A DNA stretch of 48,491 bases, from the NCBI GenBank assembly GCA_022545705.1, contig JACZQN010000004.1:1-48491 (forward strand). Reading direction: 5' to 3'. Origin of the DNA: Nitrospirota bacterium (GTDB lineage Bacteria > Nitrospirota > Nitrospiria > Nitrospirales > Nitrospiraceae). The translations under genes and the position numbers were made by a program. Shown here in pieces: positions 1 through 8,371 of this stretch (the first letter of the stretch is position 1; each line of letters begins with the position of its first letter). The notes beneath the pieces are model-generated. The model was given only the letters and a program-made list of their open reading frames with translations, was not told the DNA's origin and did not search any database.

Positions 1-38
1 GCTGTTCAGCGTCAGGGTGTTGTGGGGCGCGGGCGGTT

Positions 39-791
39 TCAACCGGCCGCCGCGACCTTTTCCATGATGTTGTCAGGGATGTCGAAGTTGGCGTGAACCT
101 TTTGAACGTCGTCGTGATCGTCCAGGACTTCCATCAGCCTGAGCATCTGCTCCGCCGCTCTCTCCTCCAACTTGATATAGTTTTGCGGGACGAACGTCAC
201 TTCGGCTAAGGACGGTTCAATGTTGCCATCAGTGAGTGCCTTCTTGACTGTCTCGAAGTCGGGGGGTGCGGTGATCACTTCGAACGTTTTCTCGTCCACC
301 TTCATGTCTTCGGCGCCGGCGTCCAAGGCCAACGTCAGGAGGCGGTCCTCCTCGACCTTGCCTTGCTCGATCACGATCAGCCCCTTCTTGTGAAACTGCC
401 AGGCGACCGCACCGGCCTCAGCCATGTTGCCGCCGTTCTTCGTGAGCAGACTTCTGACTTCGGCGACAGTGCGATTCCGGTTATCCGTGGTGATCTCAAG
501 GAGTATGGCAGTGCCGCCTGGCCCATACCCTTCCAGGGTGAATTCCTCATAACTGATCCCAGGCAGTTCGCCCGTGCCCCGCTGGATCGCCTTCTTCAGC
601 GTGTCGCCGGGCATGTTGGCATCTTTCGCCCTCGCAATGGCCAACCGGAGGCGAGGATTGGCGTCTGGATCACCCCCGTGGCGAGCCGCAATGGTCAGTT
701 CGCGGATGACCCGGGTGAAGATCCTTCCGCGTTTTGCATCTTGAGAGGCTTTGTGTCGTTTCGTGGTGGCCCAATGGCTATGGCCGCCCAT
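39..791 (-). CDS. yebC: YebC/PmpR-family regulatory protein
   Basis: YebC/PmpR family, a broadly conserved cytoplasmic protein annotated as a transcriptional regulator; some members have been linked to translation. The 250-residue length is typical. The N-terminus MGGHSHWATTKRHKASQDAK is the family signature, followed by the conserved RIFTRVIRELTIAARHGGDP segment. An open frame continues upstream to 881, but the ATG at 791 is preceded by an AGGAGGG ribosome-binding site and begins exactly at the signature, so it is the start chosen here. It is the last gene of the leftward series. Identity is secure; the regulated target is not known from sequence. Confidence 0.95.
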   Translation of the reverse strand: MGGHSHWATTKRHKASQDAKRGRIFTRVIRELTIAARHGGDPDANPRLRLAIARAKDANMPGDTLKKAIQRGTGELPGISYEEFTLEGYGPGGTAILLEITTDNRNRTVAEVRSLLTKNGGNMAEAGAVAWQFHKKGLIVIEQGKVEEDRLLTLALDAGAEDMKVDEKTFEVITAPPDFETVKKALTDGNIEPSLAEVTFVPQNYIKLEERAAEQMLRLMEVLDDHDDVQKVHANFDIPDNIMEKVAAAG

Positions 792-949
792 ATGACTGCC
801 CTCCTCGCGGACTAGAGCACCGAGCCCACGCCTTCCTCGGCAAGGGTCATAACCTGTCCCTTTTTGTCGTGGTCGTAACACACTTGCGTGAGGGGTGTCA
901 ACGCCGGTTCCTCGCGCTCGGAGTCCTCAACAAAGTGGCTGCAAGGCGG

Positions 950-1300
950 TTAGCGGCTGTCCTGCTCGGTCGCGCCAGGCTTGACTGCCTTGCCCCGGGC
1001 GGACCGGGCGGCGTCTACCATGCTCCAAATGATCAGGGCCAGAATGATCAGGGTCAGAACAAAGACCTGCCCGATGCCTTCGGGCAGGTTGCCCGTAGCG
1101 GCCGACCGCTCGAGCGCGTCCAAATCAGCGGAGCCCAGCATGGGCCCCAAGCGGTAGATCAGCGATCCGAACAAGACGAGAACGCTGAGAAGAAACGCGG
1201 TTCCCTTACCCCATTGCCGATTGTAGAACTGCCCCAGGCCGGGAAGCAGAGCCGAGAGGAGAGCCGCTACTCCTGCGCGTCGTGCTCGCCCGAGGTCCAT
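950..1300 (-). CDS. Small conserved membrane protein, function unknown
   Basis: A 116-residue protein with a hydrophobic N-terminal segment containing LSALLPGLGQFYNRQ, a second hydrophobic stretch (about residues 34-52) and a third (about 80-95), ending in a basic tail. The PGLGQFYNRQWGKG motif resembles the short re-entrant or TM motif of TM2/DUF5683-like small membrane proteins, where it recurs without a settled function. It lies downstream of the terminator that closes the PCP-reductase gene and upstream of yebC, so it is probably transcribed separately. No strong Shine-Dalgarno sequence precedes the ATG. Function cannot be assigned. Confidence 0.7.
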   Translation of the reverse strand: MDLGRARRAGVAALLSALLPGLGQFYNRQWGKGTAFLLSVLVLFGSLIYRLGPMLGSADLDALERSAATGNLPEGIGQVFVLTLIILALIIWSMVDAARSARGKAVKPGATEQDSR

Positions 1301-1397
1301 GGTTCTGTTCGTTCCGGTCTAGGATATGAAGATACTGGAAGAGTTCATTGTGGATCAACTTCCTGCTGGAGCTGGGACTTCCGAACCAGAAAGCAAA

Positions 1398-1425
1398 ACG
1401 CCCATCCAGCGAACCGGATGGGCGT
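1398..1425 (-). terminator. Rho-independent terminator after the PCP-reductase gene
   Basis: Read on the minus strand, a perfect 10-bp stem (ACGCCCATCC / GGATGGGCGT) with an 8-nt loop is followed by TTTTGCTTT. It lies 27 bp past the stop of the gene ending at 1453 and probably ends the leftward transcript that carries mrp and perhaps the cys genes. Confidence 0.85.
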
Positions 1426-1452
1426 CAGTGTCGTAGGCCTCACACCGTGGCA

Positions 1453-2232
1453 TTACATGAACTTCATGAACCTCTCTTTGACCTCATCCATCAATTGGTC
1501 GGTCACGGTCGCTGCGCCGCGCTCCTTTGCCAGACGCTCGATCTCGCGTCGCGCCATCGGCCTGATGAAATCGGGGATATTGTCCAACCGTTTTTCCGCC
1601 TCCTGTGACCAGGCGATCCCATTCGACTCGTTCTTTGAGTCGTCCATCACCTGAAGCGTGATGGTGGTGTACCCGTGCTTGCGCGCATAGGCTTCAATGC
1701 TGCTCTGGACCATGGGTTTCACGAAGGAAGGCAACCGTTCGAGTCGCTCCTTGGCATCGGGGGTCCAGGTCAACTCCGATGTCGTGGACTGACCGTGCCC
1801 CGCCTGTGTTCCAGAAGAGGTCAATCCCATCTGGGCCACCACGGCCGAGAAGGGGCAGCCCCCACCCGACGTCTCCCCTTCTTTGTGTTGTGCGTTGGCA
1901 TCCGTGACAGTGGACGTCGCGCTGGCTGAAGCCCCTGCCGGGTGGCCCCCTTGAATTTTTTCGTTCAGATACGCAGCCATCTGGCCTGCGCCTGCGAGCG
2001 CTTCGTCCTTGAGTGTGCCGCGCGTCATTTCAAACGGTTCCGCCGGAGCAGTGCGTCCACCCAGCTTGACTCCGAGCGTACTGACCAATTGGGTTTCTCC
2101 AGGATTGGTCACCATGGAGAACTTGGCGCTACAGGAGGGGCAGGTAAAAAACACGCCCAGCGAACCTTCCGCAGGCTGTTCCACCTTTTCGAAGTTCATG
2201 TACGTTTCACAGTTTAAGCATACGAATTTCAT
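1453..2232 (-). CDS. Zinc-ribbon protein with two PCP-reductase-type domains
   Basis: A 259-residue protein. The N-terminus has two CxxC pairs (C5/C8 and C31/C34) that should bind zinc. A low-complexity linker (about 60-150) follows, then two copies of the small domain found at the C-terminus of light-independent protochlorophyllide reductase subunit B (about 154-199 and 206-256). Each copy has the pattern W-x3-A-x2-RL-x3-P-F-(V/I)-(K/R)-PM followed by a helix and a TI/TV strand. The domain also occurs as stand-alone small proteins in non-phototrophs, and nothing else here suggests chlorophyll synthesis. It lies 27 bp after mrp, so the two are probably co-transcribed. AGGAAGAGGG precedes the ATG. 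The biochemical role is unknown; a redox or Fe-S link is inference from the neighbour. Confidence 0.8.
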   Translation of the reverse strand: MKFVCLNCETYMNFEKVEQPAEGSLGVFFTCPSCSAKFSMVTNPGETQLVSTLGVKLGGRTAPAEPFEMTRGTLKDEALAGAGQMAAYLNEKIQGGHPAGASASATSTVTDANAQHKEGETSGGGCPFSAVVAQMGLTSSGTQAGHGQSTTSELTWTPDAKERLERLPSFVKPMVQSSIEAYARKHGYTTITLQVMDDSKNESNGIAWSQEAEKRLDNIPDFIRPMARREIERLAKERGAATVTDQLMDEVKERFMKFM

Positions 2233-2259
2233 GGTGCCCTCTTCCTGTGGACAGTGGAA

Positions 2260-3225
2260 TTAGAGCTTTTCCGCTAATACCTTCTTATAGTCGAGCAGTG
2301 CGCAGATTCGTTCGGCGATTTCCTGGTAGCGCTGAATCGTCGGATGGGCCTCGTCCAACAGCGGTGTGCCCTTGTCGAACGTCCGGGCCAGCGCGTGGTC
2401 AAACGGGATCCGGCCCAACAGCGGGATCTCCAACACCTCGCACAGTGCTTCCGTGTTCCCTTCAAACAGCTCGTGTTCGGCTCCGCAAGACGGGCAGCGA
2501 TAGTGGCTCATGTTCTCGATCATGCCCAGAACCTTGATGCTCAAGTCCCGGGCGTATGTGACCGACTTCTGCACCACATCGGAGGCGACCTCGGACGCAG
2601 TGGTCACGACGATCGCGCCAGCAAGATCCGGAATGAACCCGGCCATAACCGGCGGCTTGTCGGCCGCGGCTCCAGGCGGGAGGTCGGTCAGTAGATAGTC
2701 CAGCTCGCCCCACACGATATCCGCCAGGAATTCCCGAATCACGTTCATCTCCATGAGGCCGAGCCAAACAGGGCTTAAGTCCATCGGACCCTTCCACCGG
2801 ACCGGGGAGCCCTCATCAAGGAAGAAATCCATGGAGGCCACTTTAATCCCCAAGGGTCCCAGCGGCGGGACAGCACCTTCCGGCGTCAGTGAGAGCGATT
2901 GCCCGTGCATCCCGAGCATGCGCGGGACACAGGGACCGTTGAGATCCACATCCAAAAGACCAACCCTGTAACCCTTGCGCGCGAGAGCCAGCGCCAGGTT
3001 CACGGTGGTCATGCTCTTGCCGACGCCGCCCTTCCCGCTCATGACGACCAGCTTATGCCGGATGCCGGTCATGCGATCCTGGACCTGCCGCGTATGCTCG
3101 GTGAGCTGCTGCACCACCTTCGCATCATCGGTGTACTGTAGCTTCCCGAGGATGGCTTTAAGATCGTTCTGACCCGTCATAGGAACCGCTCGGTTTGTCT
3201 GTGCATCGCTCTGCGTGGTATTCAC
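2260..3225 (-). CDS. Mrp/NBP35/ApbC-family Fe-S carrier P-loop ATPase
   Basis: Cytoplasmic ATPase of the Mrp/ApbC family, which in characterised members binds and transfers a 4Fe-4S cluster to apoproteins. The deviant Walker A GKGGVGKS (residues 64-71) and LLDVDLNGPCVPRM are diagnostic. A CPSC pair (C244, C247) near the C-terminus is the expected cluster ligand. The chosen start is a GTG at 3225; an ATG at 3180 is also possible and neither has a strong ribosome-binding site. It lies 49 bp downstream of cysN and 27 bp upstream of the PCP-domain gene. Two nearby products, APS reductase and sulfite reductase, need 4Fe-4S clusters, so a role in maturing them is a reasonable inference. Confidence 0.9.
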   Translation of the reverse strand: MNTTQSDAQTNRAVPMTGQNDLKAILGKLQYTDDAKVVQQLTEHTRQVQDRMTGIRHKLVVMSGKGGVGKSMTTVNLALALARKGYRVGLLDVDLNGPCVPRMLGMHGQSLSLTPEGAVPPLGPLGIKVASMDFFLDEGSPVRWKGPMDLSPVWLGLMEMNVIREFLADIVWGELDYLLTDLPPGAAADKPPVMAGFIPDLAGAIVVTTASEVASDVVQKSVTYARDLSIKVLGMIENMSHYRCPSCGAEHELFEGNTEALCEVLEIPLLGRIPFDHALARTFDKGTPLLDEAHPTIQRYQEIAERICALLDYKKVLAEKL

Positions 3226-3274
3226 ACGCTAGCATAGGGGTTTCTGAGGAGTCAAACAAGCTCGCGCCGCCCAC

Positions 3275-5119
3275 TTAGATGGAATATTGGTACTTGGGTT
3301 TTTCGCCGATCGAGTGCGCCAGCACACCTCGGCGCTTGAGTTCGTCCATGACTTGCCGGGCTGCCGCATCGAAATCCTTGGGGCCTGCGAAGGCCAAGTC
3401 CGTGTTGGGCGGCGGCTCATCATCAGATTTGGCCATATGGACGGCGACGACGGGAGCTGGGTGGACCAGGGTCATGATCGCCTGAGCGGCCTGAGTGTGG
3501 GCAGCACCAAAGGCGTTGGTCGTCGAAACGACGATCAGCCCCGTGTCGATCAGCACACGGACCACCTCTCCATAGCGCCGGATCATTTCCGCCACACCGG
3601 CCACGTCCTTCTCCTCTAGGTCCGCATCCAGGCCAACCCTCAAGTTGTCTGCATCGAGCAAGTAGGCATGACGCCCCTCCGCCACCAGCAGCGCCTCGAG
3701 TTTGCGGGCCAAAAAGGCTTTGCCCGTATGGGCGGGACCGGTGAACAAGACCATCGCGGCGCGGTGCCCGTATTGCTGCGCGCGTTCCTCCGTTCCCACC
3801 TCTCCCTTGGCCCAGGCGAAATCGCGGCGCCTCGCCTCGTCACGCAGGAACTCTTGCTCATCGTGGACCAACTCCGTGATGATCCCGCCGCCCGCGATGT
3901 CGTACTCGTCAACGATGACAAACCGCCCGGTCGCCTCAAAGGCGCCGGAAGGATCGAACGCGAGTGGGGCCTTGGCCCGGATCGTCAGTTCAGCCACGTT
4001 GTTCCTGTGAACCACCGTTCCGCCCTGCCGCTGATCTAAATCTACGGCGTCCATAATACGGTGGAACGCCGCGACCTCGCACGCGACCTCACGGGTCGCG
4101 AGGCGGAGTTGGTATTTCCGTCCCTGTTCGAGCGGACGCCGTCCCAACCAGAACACGTTCGCCCGGAAGGCCGTGGACACCAGCGGAATCGTGTCTTGGC
4201 TGGAGGCGATCTCTCCCCGCTCGACGAAAATTTGCTCGTCTAAGGTGATCCCGACAGACTCCCCAGCCTGGGCTTCCGTTAGCGGCTTCTCGAGGTTGAA
4301 CGCCTCGACTGTCCTGACGTTCGCCGTCTTGTTGGAGGGCGAAAAGACCAACCGGTCGCCAACTTTCAGGCGGCCCGCCGTGATCCGACCGGCGATAATC
4401 CGGCGCGCATCGAACTTGTACACGTCTTGGACCGGGAACCGGAGAGGCTGCTCTGTGGGAGCGGTCTCCTTTTTGAACAGCCCAAGGGTCTCAAGCACCG
4501 TGGGGCCCTCGTACCAGGCGGTGCGCGCGCTGCGCGAGGCAATGTTGTCGCCATGTCTCGCGCTGACAGGCACGACACGCTCCGGCTCGACCTTCAACCG
4601 CGAGAGAAACTCCCGATACTCCTTTTCGATGCCCGCGAACACATCCTGACGATACCCAACCAGGTCCATCTTGTTTACGATGACGGCCACCTGCTTGACG
4701 CCCAGGAGCGAGAGCAAATACCCGTGCTTCTTCGATTGCTCTTTCACGCCTTCGAGGGCATCGATCACCAGCAGCGCGGCTTCTGCCCGCGCGGCCCCCG
4801 AGATCATGTTCTTGAGAAACTCCCTGTGCCCTGGCGCATCGATAATGATGTACTGGCGTGCGTCCCAGGTGAAAAACGTCCGCGCCGTGTCGATCGTGAC
4901 ACCCTGTTCCTGCTCCTCGAGGAAGGCATCAAAGAGGAAGGAATATTCGAATTCCTTGCCTTGCTGCTGGCAAATGGCCTGGACCTTTTCGAGCTTGCCA
5001 TCGGGGAGGGACTTGGTATCGGCGTAGAGTCGTCCCAGCAGGGTAGACTTGCCGTGATCCACATGACCGACGATCACGATGGTCAGCGATTCCCTGGGTT
5101 TGGTGAGCGTGGTCAGCAT
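3275..5119 (-). CDS. cysN: Sulfate adenylyltransferase subunit 1 with degenerate APS-kinase domain
   Basis: A 614-residue protein. Residues 10-440 are a CysN GTPase: G1 GHVDHGKS (18-25), GVTIDTAR, G3 DAPGH and G4 NKMD, followed by EF-Tu-like beta-barrel domains. With CysD it drives sulfate plus ATP to APS and pyrophosphate, coupled to GTP hydrolysis. From about 456 there is a CysC/APS-kinase-like domain as in NodQ fusions, but it is degraded. Its P-loop reads GPAHTGKA, with Ala where Ser/Thr should follow [12 protein letters not shown] replaces the usual LDGDNxRxGL, and the downstream SPYR and KGLYKKA-type motifs cannot be found. The frame is open upstream to 5374, but the ATG at 5119 lies 13 bp after the cysD stop and starts at the family N-terminus. 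Confidence 0.93.
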   Translation of the reverse strand: MLTTLTKPRESLTIVIVGHVDHGKSTLLGRLYADTKSLPDGKLEKVQAICQQQGKEFEYSFLFDAFLEEQEQGVTIDTARTFFTWDARQYIIIDAPGHREFLKNMISGAARAEAALLVIDALEGVKEQSKKHGYLLSLLGVKQVAVIVNKMDLVGYRQDVFAGIEKEYREFLSRLKVEPERVVPVSARHGDNIASRSARTAWYEGPTVLETLGLFKKETAPTEQPLRFPVQDVYKFDARRIIAGRITAGRLKVGDRLVFSPSNKTANVRTVEAFNLEKPLTEAQAGESVGITLDEQIFVERGEIASSQDTIPLVSTAFRANVFWLGRRPLEQGRKYQLRLATREVACEVAAFHRIMDAVDLDQRQGGTVVHRNNVAELTIRAKAPLAFDPSGAFEATGRFVIVDEYDIAGGGIITELVHDEQEFLRDEARRRDFAWAKGEVGTEERAQQYGHRAAMVLFTGPAHTGKAFLARKLEALLVAEGRHAYLLDADNLRVGLDADLEEKDVAGVAEMIRRYGEVVRVLIDTGLIVVSTTNAFGAAHTQAAQAIMTLVHPAPVVAVHMAKSDDEPPPNTDLAFAGPKDFDAAARQVMDELKRRGVLAHSIGEKPKYQYSI

Positions 5120-5132
5120 GATCCCCTGCACA

Positions 5133-5930
5133 TTACATGTATCCGTCTTTGCGGAGGAGTTCCATGCCCCTCCCCTCGTCCTGGGCACGGCCTGACCGCT
5201 CGGCCACGGTGGTTTGTCGCAGCTCCACAATAATGTCGTCCACGGATCGGGCGCTCGATTGAATGGGAAAAGTGCAGGGAGCGCATCCCAAACTGCGGAA
5301 TCGGGTGCCGTCTCCCCGGTCGAGGTACAGGTCCATGAAGGGAATATGCTCGAGCTTGATATATTCCCAGACATTCACCTCGGTCCAGTCCAGCAACGGA
5401 TGGATCCGGATATGCGTCCCCGGCGGAAAGGTCGTTTTGAACTGGTCCCAAAGCTCTGGGGGCTGGTCTCTGAAGTCCCACTCGTTATTCTTGTCACGCG
5501 GGGAGAAATACCGCTCTTTTGCACGTGTGCTCTCTTCGTCCGCGCGGATGCCGAGGATCACACCGGTGTACCCTTTTTCAGCGAGCAGGTTCTTGAGCCC
5601 ATCCGTCTTCAAGGCCGTGCAGCAGACACCACGGCCTCGCGTGTGATTCATCCCTGCTGCCAGGGCTTCCTTATTCTGGCCGATCACCAGATTGAGGCGC
5701 CACTCGCGGACCAGTCGATCTCGGTATTCGATCATGGCGGGAATCTTGTAACTTGTGTCAATGTGGATCAGCGGAAACGGGACATGGCCGAAAAATGCTT
5801 TTCGGGTCAGCCAGAGCAAGACTGTGGAATCCTTGCCCATGGACCAGAGCATCGCGAGATGGTCAAAGTGCTTGTACGCCTCGCGCAGGATGTACACGCT
5901 TTGGTTTTCCAACTCCTGGAGGTGTGTCAC
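5133..5930 (-). CDS. cysD: Sulfate adenylyltransferase subunit 2
   Basis: CysD, the PP-loop ATP pyrophosphatase subunit that adenylates sulfate, partner of CysN encoded next. Its 265 residues are slightly shorter than typical (about 300). [18 protein letters not shown] near residues 29-47 is the PP-loop; [17 protein letters not shown] and the [11 protein letters not shown] segment are characteristic. The start codon overlaps the stop of the preceding TrpD-like gene by 4 nt (ATGA), which implies translational coupling. The C-terminus, with [20 protein letters not shown], matches the family. This is the first committed enzyme of sulfate assimilation here. Confidence 0.95.
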   Translation of the reverse strand: MTHLQELENQSVYILREAYKHFDHLAMLWSMGKDSTVLLWLTRKAFFGHVPFPLIHIDTSYKIPAMIEYRDRLVREWRLNLVIGQNKEALAAGMNHTRGRGVCCTALKTDGLKNLLAEKGYTGVILGIRADEESTRAKERYFSPRDKNNEWDFRDQPPELWDQFKTTFPPGTHIRIHPLLDWTEVNVWEYIKLEHIPFMDLYLDRGDGTRFRSLGCAPCTFPIQSSARSVDDIIVELRQTTVAERSGRAQDEGRGMELLRKDGYM

Positions 5931-7009
5931 GGGACGAGATCCTCACCAGAGCGGGGGACGCCGGTCACGGAAGCGCCGACGGCCTCTCCCGCAACCGCCA
6001 GTTCAGCGAGTTTTTGAGCCGCGGCTCCGGAGTCAAGGGCCTGCTGAGCGAGAGGTACGCAGGCTGCGATGGAGGAGCCCTTCCTACCCGCATACAGCAA
6101 CATTGCCGCATTTTGAATGATCCAATTCCGCTGACCGCCACGGATTTGATTGTGCAAGATTCCTCGCAGGAGTGCGGCTTCCTGGCCCATTTTTGCGCGA
6201 GGGAAGCCGGCCATCTCCCGGGGCGACCCAAGGGGCAGCCCAAGGTCCTTCGGGAGCAGCGTCAACGGGAAAATGCGCTCACCCCTGACCTCGAGCAGCT
6301 TGGTCACGCCCGCGATCGAAAGTTCGGGATCCCCCTCCACGCCGCGTAGGATCAGAGCGTGGCGGCATCCGAGCATGAGGAGCGCTTCTGCTGTCTTCTC
6401 GAAGTAGGGAGGATGGGTCAGCCCGATGACCTGTGACGGAGCTCGGGCAGGATTCAACATCCGGGCCACTGGAGAAAAGAAATTCCGCACACCGAGCTCC
6501 TGCCGGAGATCCAAAAAGCGGGCAATCGGAGGATGGTAGAGGGCGATATCCAGGTACGCGAACCCTTTGGAGGCAAGCTCCTCCACTGCCCGCTTGGGCA
6601 GGAGATCGGTCGGAATGCCTAGTTTGGCGAGCACAGGCGCGGTGCCGGGACGGTCCGGTACTGCTTCGTGCCCGTGCATCAAGATAGCGGCGCCGCCTGC
6701 CGCCGCGACAATAGCGGCTGCGATGGAGGCATGAAAGGTGTCCTGTTTCCCGGCATAAGTCGGCAGGTCCACCAGAGGAATGTGTCCCGGGACAGGAAGC
6801 GGTTCGACGTACTCGCGTACAGCCGCAGTGAAGGCGGCGAGTTCGGCGACCGACTCCACTTTGATCCGCATCGCCAGCAAGAACGCTCCCACTTGCGCGG
6901 GCGTGGCTTCCCCCTCGACCAAGAGACGCATGGCCTGCTTGGCCTCTTGCCAGGTGAGATCCTTCCAAGCTTTCTGGCCTTTTCCGACTTTGGCGATAAA
7001 GCGCTGCAT
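5927..7009 (-). CDS. TrpD-like (anthranilate phosphoribosyltransferase fold) protein, probably not TrpD
   Basis: A 360-residue protein with the nucleoside phosphorylase/TrpD fold: an N-terminal helical domain with [20 protein letters not shown] and a core beginning near [20 protein letters not shown]. True TrpD carries GTGGD at that place to bind PRPP; here it reads TYAGKQD, so catalysis of the tryptophan step is unlikely. This matches the TrpD2/YbiB-like branch, some members of which bind nucleic acid. Its ATG overlaps the stop of the upstream broken DsrE-like frame by one base (TAATG), and its stop overlaps the cysD start (ATGA), so it is embedded in the sulfur operon. No trp genes are nearby. 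A role connected with sulfate assimilation is inferred from position only. Confidence 0.8.
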   Translation of the reverse strand: MQRFIAKVGKGQKAWKDLTWQEAKQAMRLLVEGEATPAQVGAFLLAMRIKVESVAELAAFTAAVREYVEPLPVPGHIPLVDLPTYAGKQDTFHASIAAAIVAAAGGAAILMHGHEAVPDRPGTAPVLAKLGIPTDLLPKRAVEELASKGFAYLDIALYHPPIARFLDLRQELGVRNFFSPVARMLNPARAPSQVIGLTHPPYFEKTAEALLMLGCRHALILRGVEGDPELSIAGVTKLLEVRGERIFPLTLLPKDLGLPLGSPREMAGFPRAKMGQEAALLRGILHNQIRGGQRNWIIQNAAMLLYAGRKGSSIAACVPLAQQALDSGAAAQKLAELAVAGEAVGASVTGVPRSGEDLVP

Positions 7010-7386
7010 TAGAATGTCAGGACCTGATCAGCTTGAGTCACTGCTTCTTTCCAGAAGGTGTCGGCGGGTTGCACTTCGCCCAGTTCAGTGATCAACTAGT
7101 CGCCCCGCAGCTCAAAACATTCGACCGAGTCGCGGCAGACGGACAACTTGGCATCACCATTCTCTTTGAGGTCGCGCAGGGTCTCCCGAATTCTCGCCTC
7201 GCGACCTCGCTAACCATCTGAAAACAAGAGCTCCTTCACCTTCTCGTTCGTCAGCTTCAGCGCGGCTTCGTCACGGAAAAGCACGCTTACCTGCGTCCCT
7301 GCCGTCGCGGCGATGCGAAGCACTTCACAAACCTGGAGCAGATTGTTATACGAGCCACGGGTGACGATCACTGCCAGTTTCTTCAC
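7009..7386 (-). pseudogene. DsrE-like sulfur-relay gene with two in-frame TAG codons
   Basis: Reading from a GTG at 7386 gives a 126-codon frame beginning KKLAVIVTRGSYNNLLQVCE and ending at a TAA that overlaps the next ATG. The first 58 residues look like a DsrE/DsrF-type small sulfurtransferase fold (beta strand, GSYNNLLQV, then VSVLFRDEA). The frame holds two TAG codons, at codon 59 (7212-7210) and codon 97 (7098-7096). The sequence after each stays protein-like in the same frame, for example AKLSVCRDSVECFELRGD, which holds a cysteine where DsrE proteins often have one. No frameshift is needed. Most likely this is a recent pseudogene or carries sequencing errors, since TAG is used as an ordinary stop elsewhere in the window (rpmI). 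Confidence 0.65.
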
Positions 7387-7425
7387 GGTCTTTGACCCTC
7401 ATCTTATGGCGGGTGATGGATGATG

Positions 7426-7490
7426 GTGTTGAGTGATGAGTGTTGAGTTGTAAGTGAAGAATTCAAAACTCGACACTGAGAAGTCAACAC
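7426..7490. repeat. Imperfect intergenic palindrome (cysH to DsrE-like spacer)
   Basis: Arms 7426-7449 and 7467-7490 (24 nt each) pair imperfectly around a 17-nt loop. The left arm is itself built from repeats of a GTGTTGAGT-like word. The spacer around it (7403-7528) has no gene. It is one of at least five such structures in the window. Confidence 0.7.
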
Positions 7491-7528
7491 GATCGATGAA
7501 CACACATTGCGCCTCACCAAATCACGAC

Positions 7529-8257
7529 CTACTTGTGGAGCCCGCATTCTGCTTTTGAAAACTGTCTCCAGCGGCCCGCACGAGGATCTTCCCCGGGCAG
7601 CACCGGCGTGGTGCAGTGCGTGCACCCGATGCTGGGATAGTTCTGCTCGTGAAGCACGTTGTAAGGGACTTCGTGCACGCGGATATAGGCCCACACATCG
7701 GATGAGGTCCATTTCGCCAGCGGGTTCAACTTGATTAATTGGAACGTCCGATCCCACTCCATGAGGCCGGCATTGGCGCGGGTGGGCGATTGATCCCGTC
7801 TGATACCGGTGATCCAGGCCGAATACCCGTTCAGAGCCCGGGCCAGGGGTTCGATCTTGCGCAGGTGACAGCACTGATCGGGGTCGCGCGACCACAGGGC
7901 CTCCCCGTACCGAGCGGCCTGTTCCTCAGGCGTGTACTGAGAAGTGATCCGAATCACCTGATCCGGCAGCAATCCGTACTTGGCCACCAGGCGATCCCGC
8001 ACGTCATAGGTTTCTTTGAACAAGAACTCCGTGTCCAGGTAAAAAAGCGGGGTGCGAGGGTGAATCCGCTGGATCATATCTACCAGGACCACGTCCTCTG
8101 CACCAAAGCTGCATGCGAGCACAACGCGGGGCGAATAGCGCTGCAACGCAAATGCGACGACGTCTTGCGGGCTTTTGGATTCGAAGGAGTCGCTGAGCGC
8201 CTTCAGCTCCTCATCGCTTGGGCTTCGGTTGCTCTCTACAGCGGTTTCCATATTCAT
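7529..8257 (-). CDS. cysH: Adenylylsulfate (APS) reductase, assimilatory
   Basis: CysH-family reductase that converts APS to sulfite with electrons from thioredoxin. It has 242 residues. CSFGAEDVVLVDM (49-61) and YLDTEFLF form the substrate-binding region, and ITGIRRDQSPTRA is the arginine loop. The cysteine pairs C129-C130 and C212/C215 are the 4Fe-4S ligands that distinguish APS-type from PAPS-type enzymes, and C238 in AECGLHK is the catalytic cysteine. The Fe-S signature supports APS as substrate, in line with the degenerate APS-kinase domain on CysN. It lies downstream of the sulfite reductase gene across a 114-bp spacer that holds a palindrome. Confidence 0.95.
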   Translation of the reverse strand: MNMETAVESNRSPSDEELKALSDSFESKSPQDVVAFALQRYSPRVVLACSFGAEDVVLVDMIQRIHPRTPLFYLDTEFLFKETYDVRDRLVAKYGLLPDQVIRITSQYTPEEQAARYGEALWSRDPDQCCHLRKIEPLARALNGYSAWITGIRRDQSPTRANAGLMEWDRTFQLIKLNPLAKWTSSDVWAYIRVHEVPYNVLHEQNYPSIGCTHCTTPVLPGEDPRAGRWRQFSKAECGLHK

Positions 8258-8289
8258 TCGTCAACCAGCTATTGCGGCCGATCGTGAAG

Positions 8290-8369
8290 GGTCAATGGTC
8301 AATCGTCATTTCGCTCCCTAACTTCTGGCTATTTTCCCTAACCCGACTATTGACTCATGACCATTGACC
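8290..8369. repeat. Imperfect intergenic palindrome (sulfite reductase to cysH spacer)
   Basis: The 19-nt arms 8290-8308 and 8351-8369 match at 16 of 19 positions when one is reversed and complemented. The core word is GGTCAATGGTCAAT, a short tandem of GGTCAAT. It fills most of the spacer between the sulfite reductase stop and the cysH start. Confidence 0.75.
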
Positions 8370-8371
8370 AC

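Noticed and set aside
5927-7009. Assignment as TrpD of tryptophan synthesis
   Set aside because: The GTGGD PRPP-binding motif is missing and no trp genes are nearby.
7009-7386. TAG read as an amino acid in this genome
   Set aside because: rpmI ends in TAG at its expected length and no other gene in the window has an internal TAG, so general reassignment is not supported.
7404-7895. 163-residue open frame on the minus strand overlapping cysH
   Set aside because: It is an alternate frame of cysH extended through the palindromic spacer; low-complexity sequence with no recognisable domain.
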